Positions 54,973 to 64,000 of a stretch of 64,000 bases of DNA are shown here, one piece after another. This DNA is from Lysobacter terrestris (GTDB taxonomy: Bacteria > Pseudomonadota > Gammaproteobacteria > Xanthomonadales > Xanthomonadaceae). The stretch covers positions 372,001 through 436,000 of the forward strand of contig NZ_CP060820.1 of the NCBI RefSeq assembly GCF_014489475.1, in the 5' to 3' direction. Position numbers and translations under genes: made by a program. Below the pieces are notes generated by a model. That model was given only the letters and a program-made list of their open reading frames with translations. It searched no databases and had not been told where the DNA came from. Position 1 is the first letter of the stretch. Every line of letters begins with the position of its first letter.

Positions 54973-55737
54973 ATGCAGCTGCGCCCCCTGCCCGCCTTCG
55001 CCGACAACTACATCTGGACCCTGGCCTACGACGACGGCACGGCCCTGGTCGTGGACCCGGGCGAAGCCGCACCGGTGCTGGAGGCGGCGCGCGGCGGGCT
55101 GAAGCCCGTGGCCGTGCTGCTGACCCACCACCACCCGGACCATGTCGGCGGGGTGGAGGAACTGCTGCAGGCGTGGCCGGAACTCGCGGTGTTCGCCCCG
55201 GAGGACACCCGCATCCGCCACGCCACGAAAACCGTCCGCGAAGGCGACGCCGTCGTGGTCGGCCCCTGGCGTTTCCGGGTGCTGGAAATCCCGGGCCACA
55301 CCCTCAGTCACGTCGCCTTCCACGGCGAAGGCATCGTGTTCTGCGGGGACACCCTGTTCAGCCTGGGCTGCGGCCGCTTGTTCGAGGGCAGCCCGGCGCA
55401 GATGTGGGCATCGCTCACAAAACTGGCCGCCCTGCCCCCACAGACGCGGGTCTGTTGCGGACATGAGTACACCGTTAACAACAGCCGCTTCGCGTGCGTG
55501 GTAGAACCCGGCAACCTGGCGCTGCGGCGTCGCTCCGAGGAGGCCCTGGCCATGCGCGAACGTGGACTGCCGACCCTGCCCAGCACCCTGGCCGACGAAC
55601 TGGCCGCCAATCCATTCCTGCGGGTCGATGCTCCCGAGGTCCGGCAGTCGCTGCGGACACGGCTGGGCCGGGACCCGGCCGACAGCGTGGAAGCCTTCGC
55701 CGAGCTGCGGCGCTGGAAGGACGGGTTCACGTCATGA
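54973..55737 (+). CDS. gloB: Hydroxyacylglutathione hydrolase (glyoxalase II)
   Basis: A 254-residue MBL-fold enzyme. LLTHHHPDHVGGVEEL is the binuclear metal site, FCGDTLFSLGCGRLFEG the next ligand region, and CCGHEYTVNNSRFA another, the last typical of GloB. It hydrolyses S-lactoylglutathione to detoxify methylglyoxal. Start ATG 54973 follows AAGGAG. Its stop overlaps mltD by four bases, so the two are translated together. Confidence 0.94.
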   Translation: MQLRPLPAFADNYIWTLAYDDGTALVVDPGEAAPVLEAARGGLKPVAVLLTHHHPDHVGGVEELLQAWPELAVFAPEDTRIRHATKTVREGDAVVVGPWRFRVLEIPGHTLSHVAFHGEGIVFCGDTLFSLGCGRLFEGSPAQMWASLTKLAALPPQTRVCCGHEYTVNNSRFACVVEPGNLALRRRSEEALAMRERGLPTLPSTLADELAANPFLRVDAPEVRQSLRTRLGRDPADSVEAFAELRRWKDGFTS

Positions 55738-56975
55738 CCGCCCGGCTGGCGGGACTCGTGCTGGCCCTGGTGCTGGCGGCACCGGCGTGCGCGGGCGCGG
55801 CCGAAGCAGCCCCGGATGCCGCCGCGGCACCGGCCGGCACGCGCAACGGCCGCGAGATCTATCAGCGCTTCCGCGAAGGCCTCGCCGATCCGACCTGCAA
55901 GGCCGATGCGAGTGCGCGCTGGCGCGCCCACTTCGCCCACGCGCCGCGGCAGATGGCTTCAAGCAGTGACGACGTGCTGCCGCTGTTCGGCTATGTCGTC
56001 GATTCGCTGCGGGCCGCGCACCTGCCCACGGAATTCGCGCTGATCCCGTTCGTGGAAAGCGGCTACAAGCCCGGCGCACGCAGCCCGCAGGGGCCGGCAG
56101 GGCTGTGGCAGATGATCGCGATCACCGCGCGCAACCATAAGGTACCGATGCGCGCGGGCTACGACGGCCGCCTGTCTCCGATCGATTCGACCACGGCCGC
56201 GGTGCGTTACCTCAAGACCCTGCACGGCATGTTCGCCGGCGACTGGCGCCTGGCCGTCATGGCCTACAACGCCGGCGAATACCGCGTACTCGGCGCGCTC
56301 AAGCGCGGCGGCCAGACCGCGCGCAACGCCACGCCGGAAACCCTGCCGGGCCTGTCCCCGATCACCCACGCGTACGTGCGCAAGCTGCACGCCCTGTCGT
56401 GCCTGCTCGAGCAGGCGGACGACCGCGAGGAATGGTTGCAGGCCATGGATCGCCCGGTTCCGCTGCTCGCGTCGGCAACCGTGCCCGACAACGTCACCGA
56501 CGTCACCACCTGGGCGCGGCGCAACGGCCAGGATGCCGCGCGCCTGCAGCGGCTCAACCCGGCCTTCGTCGGCGGTCGCATCAGCCGCACTGCAGCCAAT
56601 CCCGCCCACCTGCTGGCGATCGCGGCGGCCCCCCCGGCCGCCGGCGCCGTCGATACCGGCAACGCCGAAGTCGTGGCCACGCCGGACGCCCCGGAAAAAG
56701 CCGCCGACGCGCCGGTTATTCCGGCTGAAGCAACGATCGCGGACCCGGAGCCCGTTCCGACGGAAGCGGCGCGCAGCGCAACGGCGCGCCGGCACACCGT
56801 CGTGCGCGGCGACAATCCGTCGAAGATCGCGGCGCGCTACGGCATCCGCGTGGCGGAACTGCTCCAGCGCAACGACCTGCATGCCAACAGCAGGCTCAAG
56901 CCGGGCCAGATACTGCTCATCGACGCGGCACTGGCCGCCGGCGAGGCGCCACGCGCCGCGGCGGGCACGCCCTGA
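55734..56975 (+). CDS. mltD: Membrane-bound lytic transglycosylase MltD-like
   Basis: A 413-residue murein transglycosylase. Signal peptide (LAGLVLALVLAAPACAGA), then the SLT domain with catalytic Glu108 in ALIPFVESGYKPGARS and GPAGLWQMIAITARNH, and one C-terminal LysM (HTVVRGDNPSKIAARYGI, residues about 345-390). A Cys at 19 might act as a weak lipobox. It cleaves glycan strands to make room for growth. Coupled to gloB by ATGA overlap. Confidence 0.9.
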   Translation: MTARLAGLVLALVLAAPACAGAAEAAPDAAAAPAGTRNGREIYQRFREGLADPTCKADASARWRAHFAHAPRQMASSSDDVLPLFGYVVDSLRAAHLPTEFALIPFVESGYKPGARSPQGPAGLWQMIAITARNHKVPMRAGYDGRLSPIDSTTAAVRYLKTLHGMFAGDWRLAVMAYNAGEYRVLGALKRGGQTARNATPETLPGLSPITHAYVRKLHALSCLLEQADDREEWLQAMDRPVPLLASATVPDNVTDVTTWARRNGQDAARLQRLNPAFVGGRISRTAANPAHLLAIAAAPPAAGAVDTGNAEVVATPDAPEKAADAPVIPAEATIADPEPVPTEAARSATARRHTVVRGDNPSKIAARYGIRVAELLQRNDLHANSRLKPGQILLIDAALAAGEAPRAAAGTP

Positions 56976-57075
56976 AGCCACCGCCGCGCCCGGGCGTGCG
57001 CGGTGCCTGCCGTGGCCTCCGCTACACTAGAGCCTTTGCTCAGCCGCCCCACGCGGCCACAGAAGAGGACGAGTC

Positions 57076-57873
57076 ATGGGTTTCCTGCAAGGCAAGCGCG
57101 CACTGATCACCGGCATCGCCAGCGACCGCTCCATCGCCAGCGGCATCGCCGAAGCCATGCACCGTGAAGGCGCGCAGCTGGCTTTCACCTACCAGACCGA
57201 CAAGCTCAAGTCGCGCGTCGAGAAGGCCGCCGAGGAATTCGGCAGCAACATCGTCATCCCGCTGGACGTTTCCAGCGACGAGCAGATCGCCAATTGCTTC
57301 GCCGAACTGGGCAAGCACTGGACCGGCGGCTTCGACATCCTCGTCCATGCGATCGCCTACGCACCGCGCGAAGCGATCGCCGGCCAGTTCCTCGACGGCC
57401 TGACCCGCGAGAACTTCGCCATCGCCCACGACATCTCCGCCTACTCGCTCGCGGCGATGGCCAAGGCCGCGCGCCCGCAGATGCACGGTCGCAACGGCTC
57501 CATCCTCACCCTGAGCTACCTTGGCGCCGAACGCGCGCTGGCCGGCTACAACGTGATGGGCGTGGCCAAGGCGAGCCTGGAAGCCACGGTGCGCTACCTC
57601 GCCTACAACCTCGGTCCGGAAGGCACGCGCGTCAACGCGATTTCCGCCGGCCCGATCAAGACGCTCGCGGCGGCCGGCATCGCCGGCTTCCGCAAGATTC
57701 TCGGCCACGTCGAAGACAACGCCCCGCTGCGCCGCACCGTCACCATCGAGCAGGTTGGCAACGTCGCCGCGTTCCTGTGTTCGGACCTGGCTTCCGGCGT
57801 CACCGGCGAAGTCACTTACGTCGACTCGGGCTACAACATCCTCGGCATGACCGGTCTCGACAGCGCCGAGTAA
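57076..57873 (+). CDS. fabI: Enoyl-ACP reductase (NADH), FabI type
   Basis: A 265-residue Fab[21 protein letters not shown] is the cofactor loop with the long SDR variant, and the active site Tyr148, Tyr158 and Lys165 in [21 protein letters not shown] is the FabI pattern Y-x6-M-x3-K. It reduces enoyl-ACP in each elongation cycle. The GAAGAGGACGAGTC ribosome site precedes ATG 57076 and a -10-like TACACT lies at 57023-57028. It is monocistronic, ending at a hairpin. Confidence 0.95.
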   Translation: MGFLQGKRALITGIASDRSIASGIAEAMHREGAQLAFTYQTDKLKSRVEKAAEEFGSNIVIPLDVSSDEQIANCFAELGKHWTGGFDILVHAIAYAPREAIAGQFLDGLTRENFAIAHDISAYSLAAMAKAARPQMHGRNGSILTLSYLGAERALAGYNVMGVAKASLEATVRYLAYNLGPEGTRVNAISAGPIKTLAAAGIAGFRKILGHVEDNAPLRRTVTIEQVGNVAAFLCSDLASGVTGEVTYVDSGYNILGMTGLDSAE

Positions 57874-57879
57874 CGCACG

Positions 57880-57910
57880 TGCGGGAGCGCGCATTGCGCA
57901 CGCTCCCGCA
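57880..57910. terminator. Hairpin shared by fabI and the convergent secreted-protein gene
   Basis: Perfect ten-base arms at 57880-57889 and 57901-57910 (TGCGGGAGCG), loop of eleven bases. No T tract on either side, so termination is probable but weak. Confidence 0.5.
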
Positions 57911-57965
57911 GGATTCGCGAACCGCAGCCGGCCATGCGCCGGCTGCGTGCTTTCCGGGGTTCGGT

Positions 57966-58430
57966 TCAGGGCGGCAGCAAGGTGCCCTGGTCCGCAATCG
58001 ACAACCACTGGTTGCCGTCGTGCGTGTAGGTGACGGTGGTGAGTGCGCGCTGGCGGAAACCGATACGCGGGATCTCGTAGGTGGTTTCGTACAGGATCGT
58101 CGCCGCGCGGCAGCCGTCCACGACCCGGTACAACTCCGTCCAGCGCCACACCGCCTCGCGGCTGGCGAAATGCGACGCCATCACCTGCTCGATCGCATCG
58201 ATGCCGATGCGTCGCGCACCGCTGGCGAATATCGTCACCGCGCGCTCGTCATGCGTGGCAAGCCAGGTTTCCTTGTCGAAGTCGCGGAACGACTCCATGT
58301 CCAGCCGCTGTGCGGCTTCGAACTGGCGCGCGCACCCGGCCGCGTCTTCGGCAAGCGCCGGCGCGCTGATCGCGACGGAGATCAACAGGGCCGACGGCAG
58401 CAATCGATTACGAACGAATCTCGCCTTCAT
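57966..58430 (-). CDS. Secreted SnoaL/NTF2-like protein
   Basis: A 154-residue exported protein. Signal peptide LLPSALLISVAISAPALAEDA (about residues 10-30), then a domain with FDKETWLATHDERAVTIF and AVWRWTELYRVVDGCRAATI, the pattern of NTF2-like folds that bind or modify small ligands. Function unknown. Start ATG 58430 has GGAGG seven bases upstream, which rules out the longer frame to 58529. It is convergent with fabI and 204 bases from ppiD. Confidence 0.75.
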   Translation of the reverse strand: MKARFVRNRLLPSALLISVAISAPALAEDAAGCARQFEAAQRLDMESFRDFDKETWLATHDERAVTIFASGARRIGIDAIEQVMASHFASREAVWRWTELYRVVDGCRAATILYETTYEIPRIGFRQRALTTVTYTHDGNQWLSIADQGTLLPP

Positions 58431-58583
58431 GGTGTTCCTCCTGCGGGACGATTCCCACGGCGACGATAGGTTTTGGATCACGCTGCGACTGGGCCAATTC
58501 CGCGCCGGTCGATGCCAGCCAATTCGCACGACTGTGCCGGAACTGCGAAAAGAAACATCGCCAAAAGAACGTCGTGAAAAAGA

Positions 58584-58610
58584 AAAAGGCCCGGCATTGC
58601 CGGGCCTTTT
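58584..58610 (-). terminator. Terminator of ppiD
   Basis: A perfect 12-base-pair stem (AAAAGGCCCGGC) with loop ATT, followed on the minus strand by CCTTTTTCTTTTTC, 24 bases after the ppiD stop. Confidence 0.88.
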
Positions 58611-58634
58611 CGCGACAGAGCGACTCGCGGTCGA

Positions 58635-60611
58635 TTACAGGTTCTGCTCGACTACCTTCACCTTCATGTGCTTGCGCAGCGAGGTGACGAGCCCCTTGAG
58701 CTCTTCGTTCGCCACGACATTCGCCAGCTGGTCGCGCATGCCATCGCGTTGCGCCGGCGGCATCCCGGCCAGGTCGCCCGGCGTGGCCTTGTCCACGGTG
58801 AACAACACCACGTTGCCGCCCTGCAGCACCGCCTTGCCCGGCGTGGCCTTGCCACCCGCAGGCGCGGCCGCGGCGAAGATGGCATCCGAAACCAACGGAT
58901 CCGGAACCGGCATGCCACGACGAACGCCGGGGATCACGCTCGGCGCGGGCAGGCTCTTCGACGTCGCAACCTGGGCCAGGGTCTCGCCCGCGCGCAGGCG
59001 GGCCAGCAGCGCGTCGGCTTCCTTGTCCGCGGCCTTGCGCGTGCGGTCGGCGTGCACGGCGGCGATCACCTGCTCGCGCACGGTCGCGAGCGGCAATGCG
59101 CGCTCCGGCGTGTGCTCGGTCACGCGCAGCAGCACGCTGTGGTTCGGACCGATCTCGATCGGATCGCTCACGGTGCGATCCTGGATGCGCGTTTCGTCGA
59201 ACGCCTGGCGCTTCACCGCCGCCGTGGCGAGGATGCCTTCGCTGGCGTTGCGCGCGACCGGACCCAGCGTGCGCACCGGCAGGTTCAACTCGCGCGCGGC
59301 CGCTTCGAGGGAAGTCGGATTCTTCAACACGATGTCGACCAGCTTGCCGCTGAGGTCATTGAAGGCACGCTCGCGCACCGCTTCGCTTTCCTCGCGCAGC
59401 AGCTTCTCGCGCACCAGCGCGAAGTCCTGCTGCTGCGCGCTCTTCACTTCGCGCAGCTGGATGATGTGCCAACCGAAGCTGGTCTTGACCGGTTCGCTGA
59501 TCTCGCCCGGCTTTAGGGCAAACAGCACCTTGTCGAATTCCGGAACCATCACGCCCTTGGCGTTCCAGCCCAGGTCGCCGCCCGCGTCCTTGGAACCGGG
59601 ATCGTCGCTGTTGGCACGGGCCAGCGCGGCGAAATCGGCACCCGGCGCCTTGGCCTGCGCGTCGATCTGCCGGGCCTTGGCTTCGGCGGCCTTCTTCGTG
59701 GCAGCGTCGGCATCCTCGGCCACCTGGATCAGGATGTGCGAGGCCAGGCGCTGTTCCTGTTCGACGAATTGCTTCTTCTCCTGCTCGTAACGCGCGAGCA
59801 GCGCAGCTTCGTCGGGCGCCGGCACCTGCAGGTCGGCGGCGTTGATCTCGACGTATTCCAGCGATACGGCTTCCGGTGCGCGATAGGCGGCGGAATGCGC
59901 GTCGTACCAGCCCTTGATCTCCGCATCGCTGACCGGCGCGGTGTCGACGGCAGGATCGGGCAGGATCAGCACGCTGGCGTCGCGCGTCTCGTACATGAGC
60001 TTGAGCAGGCGATCGGTTTCGGCGCCGGTATAGAAGCTGCTTTCGCCGATCGCGACGTTGATAAGCGAACCTTCCAGGCCCTCGCGCACCAGCGCTTCAA
60101 ACTGCTTCTCGGACCGCTGCGGAACCTGCGACGCCAACGCAAGGCGGTAACGCTCGTAGTTGAACTTGCCGTCGACCTGGAACGCGGGAATATCCTGGAT
60201 CTCCTTGCGCACCATCGCGTCGCTGACGCTGACGCCGGCCGTGCGCGCGGCGAGCTTCTGCACGCGCTGGTTCACCAGCTGGTCGAGGATACGCAGCTTG
60301 TTCTCGGCGCTCTCGAAGGCCTTCGCGTCGAATGCTTCGCCCTGCTGTGCGCGCTGCTGCTGGCGGGCGCTTTCGAATGCCGTGCGGAATTCGTCGCGCG
60401 TCACCTCCTCATGCTCCCAGAAGGCCGAGACCGGCCACCACGACGGTGCGGACGGCCACCAGGCCGGCGGGGCATCGACGCGTGCGGCGTAATCCTCGGA
60501 GCGCTGGATGTCGTACTGGCTGATCCCGAACGGAATCAGGAGCAGCGCCAGGAAGCCAAGGATCACCGTGGCGATCCAGCCCGAAGTCTTTTCGCGAATG
60601 GCTTGCAGCAT
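58635..60611 (-). CDS. ppiD: Periplasmic folding chaperone PpiD
   Basis: A 658-residue inner-membrane-anchored SurA/PpiD protein. Membrane helix ATVILGFLALLLIPFGI (about residues 14-30), then a Trp-rich segment AWWPSAPSWWPVSAFW that is unusual outside this lineage, a SurA-N-like region and one parvulin domain (LASHILIQVAEDADAATKK to SFGWHIIQLREV, roughly 280-385). It assists newly exported proteins at the SecYEG exit. Start ATG 60611 (MLQAIREKTSGWIATV) is the family start. Confidence 0.93.
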   Translation of the reverse strand: MLQAIREKTSGWIATVILGFLALLLIPFGISQYDIQRSEDYAARVDAPPAWWPSAPSWWPVSAFWEHEEVTRDEFRTAFESARQQQRAQQGEAFDAKAFESAENKLRILDQLVNQRVQKLAARTAGVSVSDAMVRKEIQDIPAFQVDGKFNYERYRLALASQVPQRSEKQFEALVREGLEGSLINVAIGESSFYTGAETDRLLKLMYETRDASVLILPDPAVDTAPVSDAEIKGWYDAHSAAYRAPEAVSLEYVEINAADLQVPAPDEAALLARYEQEKKQFVEQEQRLASHILIQVAEDADAATKKAAEAKARQIDAQAKAPGADFAALARANSDDPGSKDAGGDLGWNAKGVMVPEFDKVLFALKPGEISEPVKTSFGWHIIQLREVKSAQQQDFALVREKLLREESEAVRERAFNDLSGKLVDIVLKNPTSLEAAARELNLPVRTLGPVARNASEGILATAAVKRQAFDETRIQDRTVSDPIEIGPNHSVLLRVTEHTPERALPLATVREQVIAAVHADRTRKAADKEADALLARLRAGETLAQVATSKSLPAPSVIPGVRRGMPVPDPLVSDAIFAAAAPAGGKATPGKAVLQGGNVVLFTVDKATPGDLAGMPPAQRDGMRDQLANVVANEELKGLVTSLRKHMKVKVVEQNL

Positions 60612-60701
60612 GGGGAGACGGTTCTGTGACGTAGCCGCGCAGTGTAGCGGGTCTGGCCCTGCCGTCGAGGGGCGGAATGCCGGGCAGCGAACACGCAAAA
60701 A

Positions 60702-60729
60702 GAAACGCCCGCATCGCTGCGGGCGTTTC
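60702..60729 (-). terminator. Terminator of tRNA-Val-tRNA-Asp
   Basis: A perfect 12-base-pair stem (GAAACGCCCGCA) with loop TCGC, followed on the minus strand by TTTTTGCG, seven bases beyond tRNA-Asp. Confidence 0.9.
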
Positions 60730-60736
60730 GAATAAA

Positions 60737-60813
60737 TGGCGGAGTGGACGGGACTCGAACCCGCGACCTCCGGCGTGACAGGCCAGCATTCTAACCGACT
60801 GAACTACCACTCC
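60737..60813 (-). tRNA. tRNA-Asp (anticodon GTC)
   Basis: A 77-base tRNA with CCA encoded. Acceptor GGAGTGG pairs with CCACTCC; the anticodon loop CTGTCAC gives GTC in a stem CTGGC/GCCGG; T arm GCGGGTTCGAGTCCCGT. Probably co-transcribed with tRNA-Val upstream. Confidence 0.95.
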
Positions 60814-60880
60814 GCGCTGAGAAGAAAAATAATACAGACCAGGGCCGCATCGCGCAATACCTGAATCTGAATTTTTTGCA

Positions 60881-60955
60881 TGGTGGGTGCTGAGGGTTTC
60901 GAACCCCCGACCCTCTCCGTGTAAAGGAGACGCTCTACCGCTGAGCTAAGCACCC
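60881..60955 (-). tRNA. tRNA-Val (anticodon TAC)
   Basis: A 75-base tRNA with CCA encoded. Acceptor GGGTGCT pairs with AGCACCC; the anticodon stem is TCTCC/GGAGA with loop TTTACAC, giving TAC. It lies 67 bases upstream of tRNA-Asp on the same strand, with a -10-like TATCAT about 15 bases before it. Confidence 0.95.
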
Positions 60956-61056
60956 GGGGGCGCGAATGATAGCGCAGCCCGGGACGCCGCGCCCGCGCCT
61001 CGATGCCCGCATGGCGCAACTGCACCGGCCTTCGAATTCCGATCCGCCAGGAACAA

Positions 61057-61082
61057 AAAAGCCCGGCAATCGCCGGGCTTTT
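61057..61082 (-). terminator. Terminator of hupB
   Basis: A perfect 11-base-pair stem (AAAAGCCCGGC) with loop AATC, followed on the minus strand by TTTTTTGTTC, 20 bases after the hupB stop. Confidence 0.9.
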
Positions 61083-61102
61083 CGATCACGCTGACGCGTG
61101 TA

Positions 61103-61375
61103 TCAGTTGACCGCGTCCTTGAGCGCCTTGCCGGCCTTGAACGACGGGTTCTTCGACTTGGCGATCTTGATCGTTTCGCCGGTCTTCGGGTTACGGCCTT
61201 CGCGTGCGGCGCGCTCGCGCACCTGGAAAGTACCGAAGCCCACGAGGGTCACGGCATCGCCCTTCTTCAGCGCCTTGGTGATGACGCTGATGGCGGCGTC
61301 GACAGCCTTGGCGGCGTCGGCCTTGGAAAGTTCGGCAGCGTCGGCGACGGCGCTAACAAATTCGCCCTTGTTCAT
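61103..61375 (-). CDS. hupB: DNA-binding protein HU (beta type)
   Basis: A 90-residue [23 protein letters not shown] is the flexible beta arm with [25 protein letters not shown] the end; first residues [20 protein letters not shown]. It compacts DNA as a dimer. Start ATG 61375. It lies downstream of lon, the standard lon-hupB-ppiD order, but has its own promoter and terminator. Confidence 0.96.
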   Translation of the reverse strand: MNKGEFVSAVADAAELSKADAAKAVDAAISVITKALKKGDAVTLVGFGTFQVRERAAREGRNPKTGETIKIAKSKNPSFKAGKALKDAVN

Positions 61376-61503
61376 TCGTATGGACTCCATGTGCGGCAGA
61401 ACGCCGCGGGTATGCAGATAACCGGATAGCGCCAGCGTCGCAGGCTGCTTTCCGATCGAGTGGACCGCAGGATGCGCTGGACAGCGGCAACGCGGCTGGC
61501 GTC

Positions 61504-61533
61504 GTTATACCAGCGGGGTTGCCGGGGCCGCAA
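61504..61533 (-). promoter_or_regulatory. Promoter of hupB
   Basis: On the minus strand TTGCGG (61528-61533) and TATAAC (61504-61509) are 18 bases apart. The transcription start would lie about 120 bases before the hupB start codon, giving a long leader. Confidence 0.55.
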
Positions 61534-61566
61534 CCCTGAAAGCCAGCATTGGCGCGGCTTTCAGGG
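61534..61566. repeat. Perfect inverted repeat between lon and hupB
   Basis: Arms of 11 bases, 61534-61544 and 61556-61566 (CCCTGAAAGCC with GGCTTTCAGGG), spacer of 11. It lies directly beside the hupB -35 box. It may be the lon terminator, but no T tract follows, or a regulator site. Confidence 0.55.
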
Positions 61567-61604
61567 CTTCCAACCAAAATGGGAAACGAATGCGGCGTTT
61601 CGAC

Positions 61605-64000
<2,396 letters not shown>

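Overview
The window is an ordinary stretch of core chromosome from a very G+C-rich gammaproteobacterium, most likely a Xanthomonadaceae member close to Lysobacter or Luteimonas. The reasons are the near-identity of several products to Xanthomonas-type proteins (a PilZ protein of the XC1028 type, a Kdo kinase KdkA, a DUF6165 protein, S-methyl-5'-thioinosine phosphorylase, PpiD with a Trp-rich segment after its membrane anchor), the gene order rpoE-rseA-mucD-lepA-lepB-rnc-era-recO, and strong GC3 bias that creates hundreds of shadow ORFs. I did not compute GC content, and the genus is inference. I see no phage, insertion sequence, integron, toxin-antitoxin locus or CRISPR array.

Layout, left to right. 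1-3.2 kb: end of an MsbA-like ABC transporter, an AidB-like acyl-CoA dehydrogenase and an FAD monooxygenase. 3.2-8.6 kb: a cold-shock gene, a tightly coupled nagZ-hpt-membrane protein-mtiP operon (cell-wall recycling and purine salvage), a CYTH protein, a nested palindromic repeat and rlmD. 8.6-11.4 kb: a two-gene YdbH/YdbL-type envelope module. 11.4-20.9 kb: an orphan REC-Hpt protein facing a long minus-strand run: rpoE, rseA, mucD, lepA, lepB, a DUF4845 gene, rnc, era and recO. A good sigma-E-type promoter lies directly in front of rpoE. 21.2-23.3 kb: a fused enoyl-CoA hydratase/3-hydroxyacyl-CoA dehydrogenase.

23.3-34.9 kb is one large minus-strand lipid and folate block: rpmF, fabH, fabD, fabG, acpP, fabF, then pabB-pabC-mltG-tmk-holB-pilZ, whose genes all overlap by four bases. 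35-42.5 kb: a small membrane protein plus a Maf (YceF) pyrophosphatase, a membrane glycosyltransferase with an extra C-terminal beta domain, and a MoxR-DUF58-TgpA cluster followed by a Slp-family lipoprotein. 42.5-45.7 kb: dnaX-ybaB-recR-HIT. 45.9-46.2 kb: tRNA-Ser(GGA) and the 4.5S RNA gene. 46.3-50.2 kb: kdkA-MBL hydrolase-moaA-moaC-moaD-moaE, a lipopolysaccharide kinase translationally coupled to molybdopterin synthesis. 50.2-51.8 kb: a heptosyltransferase-like protein and DUF6165. 51.9-57 kb: tRNA-Ser(CGA), a PP2C phosphatase, dnaQ, rnhA, a methyltransferase, gloB and mltD. 57-64 kb: fabI, an NTF2-like secreted protein, ppiD, tRNA-Asp, tRNA-Val, hupB and lon, which runs off the right edge.

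Many genes work together in envelope building: fatty acid synthesis (FabH/D/G/F/I, AcpP), the LPS core (KdkA, glycosyltransferase family 9), peptidoglycan turnover (NagZ, MltG, MltD), and envelope stress and protein quality control (RpoE, RseA, MucD, PpiD, Lon). I find no clearly new multi-gene system. The best leads are the YdbH/YdbL module with a YnbE-like N-terminus fused to YdbL, the kdkA-MBL-moa coupling, the unnamed membrane protein in the purine operon, the orphan REC-Hpt protein, and the glycosyltransferase with a beta-domain tail.
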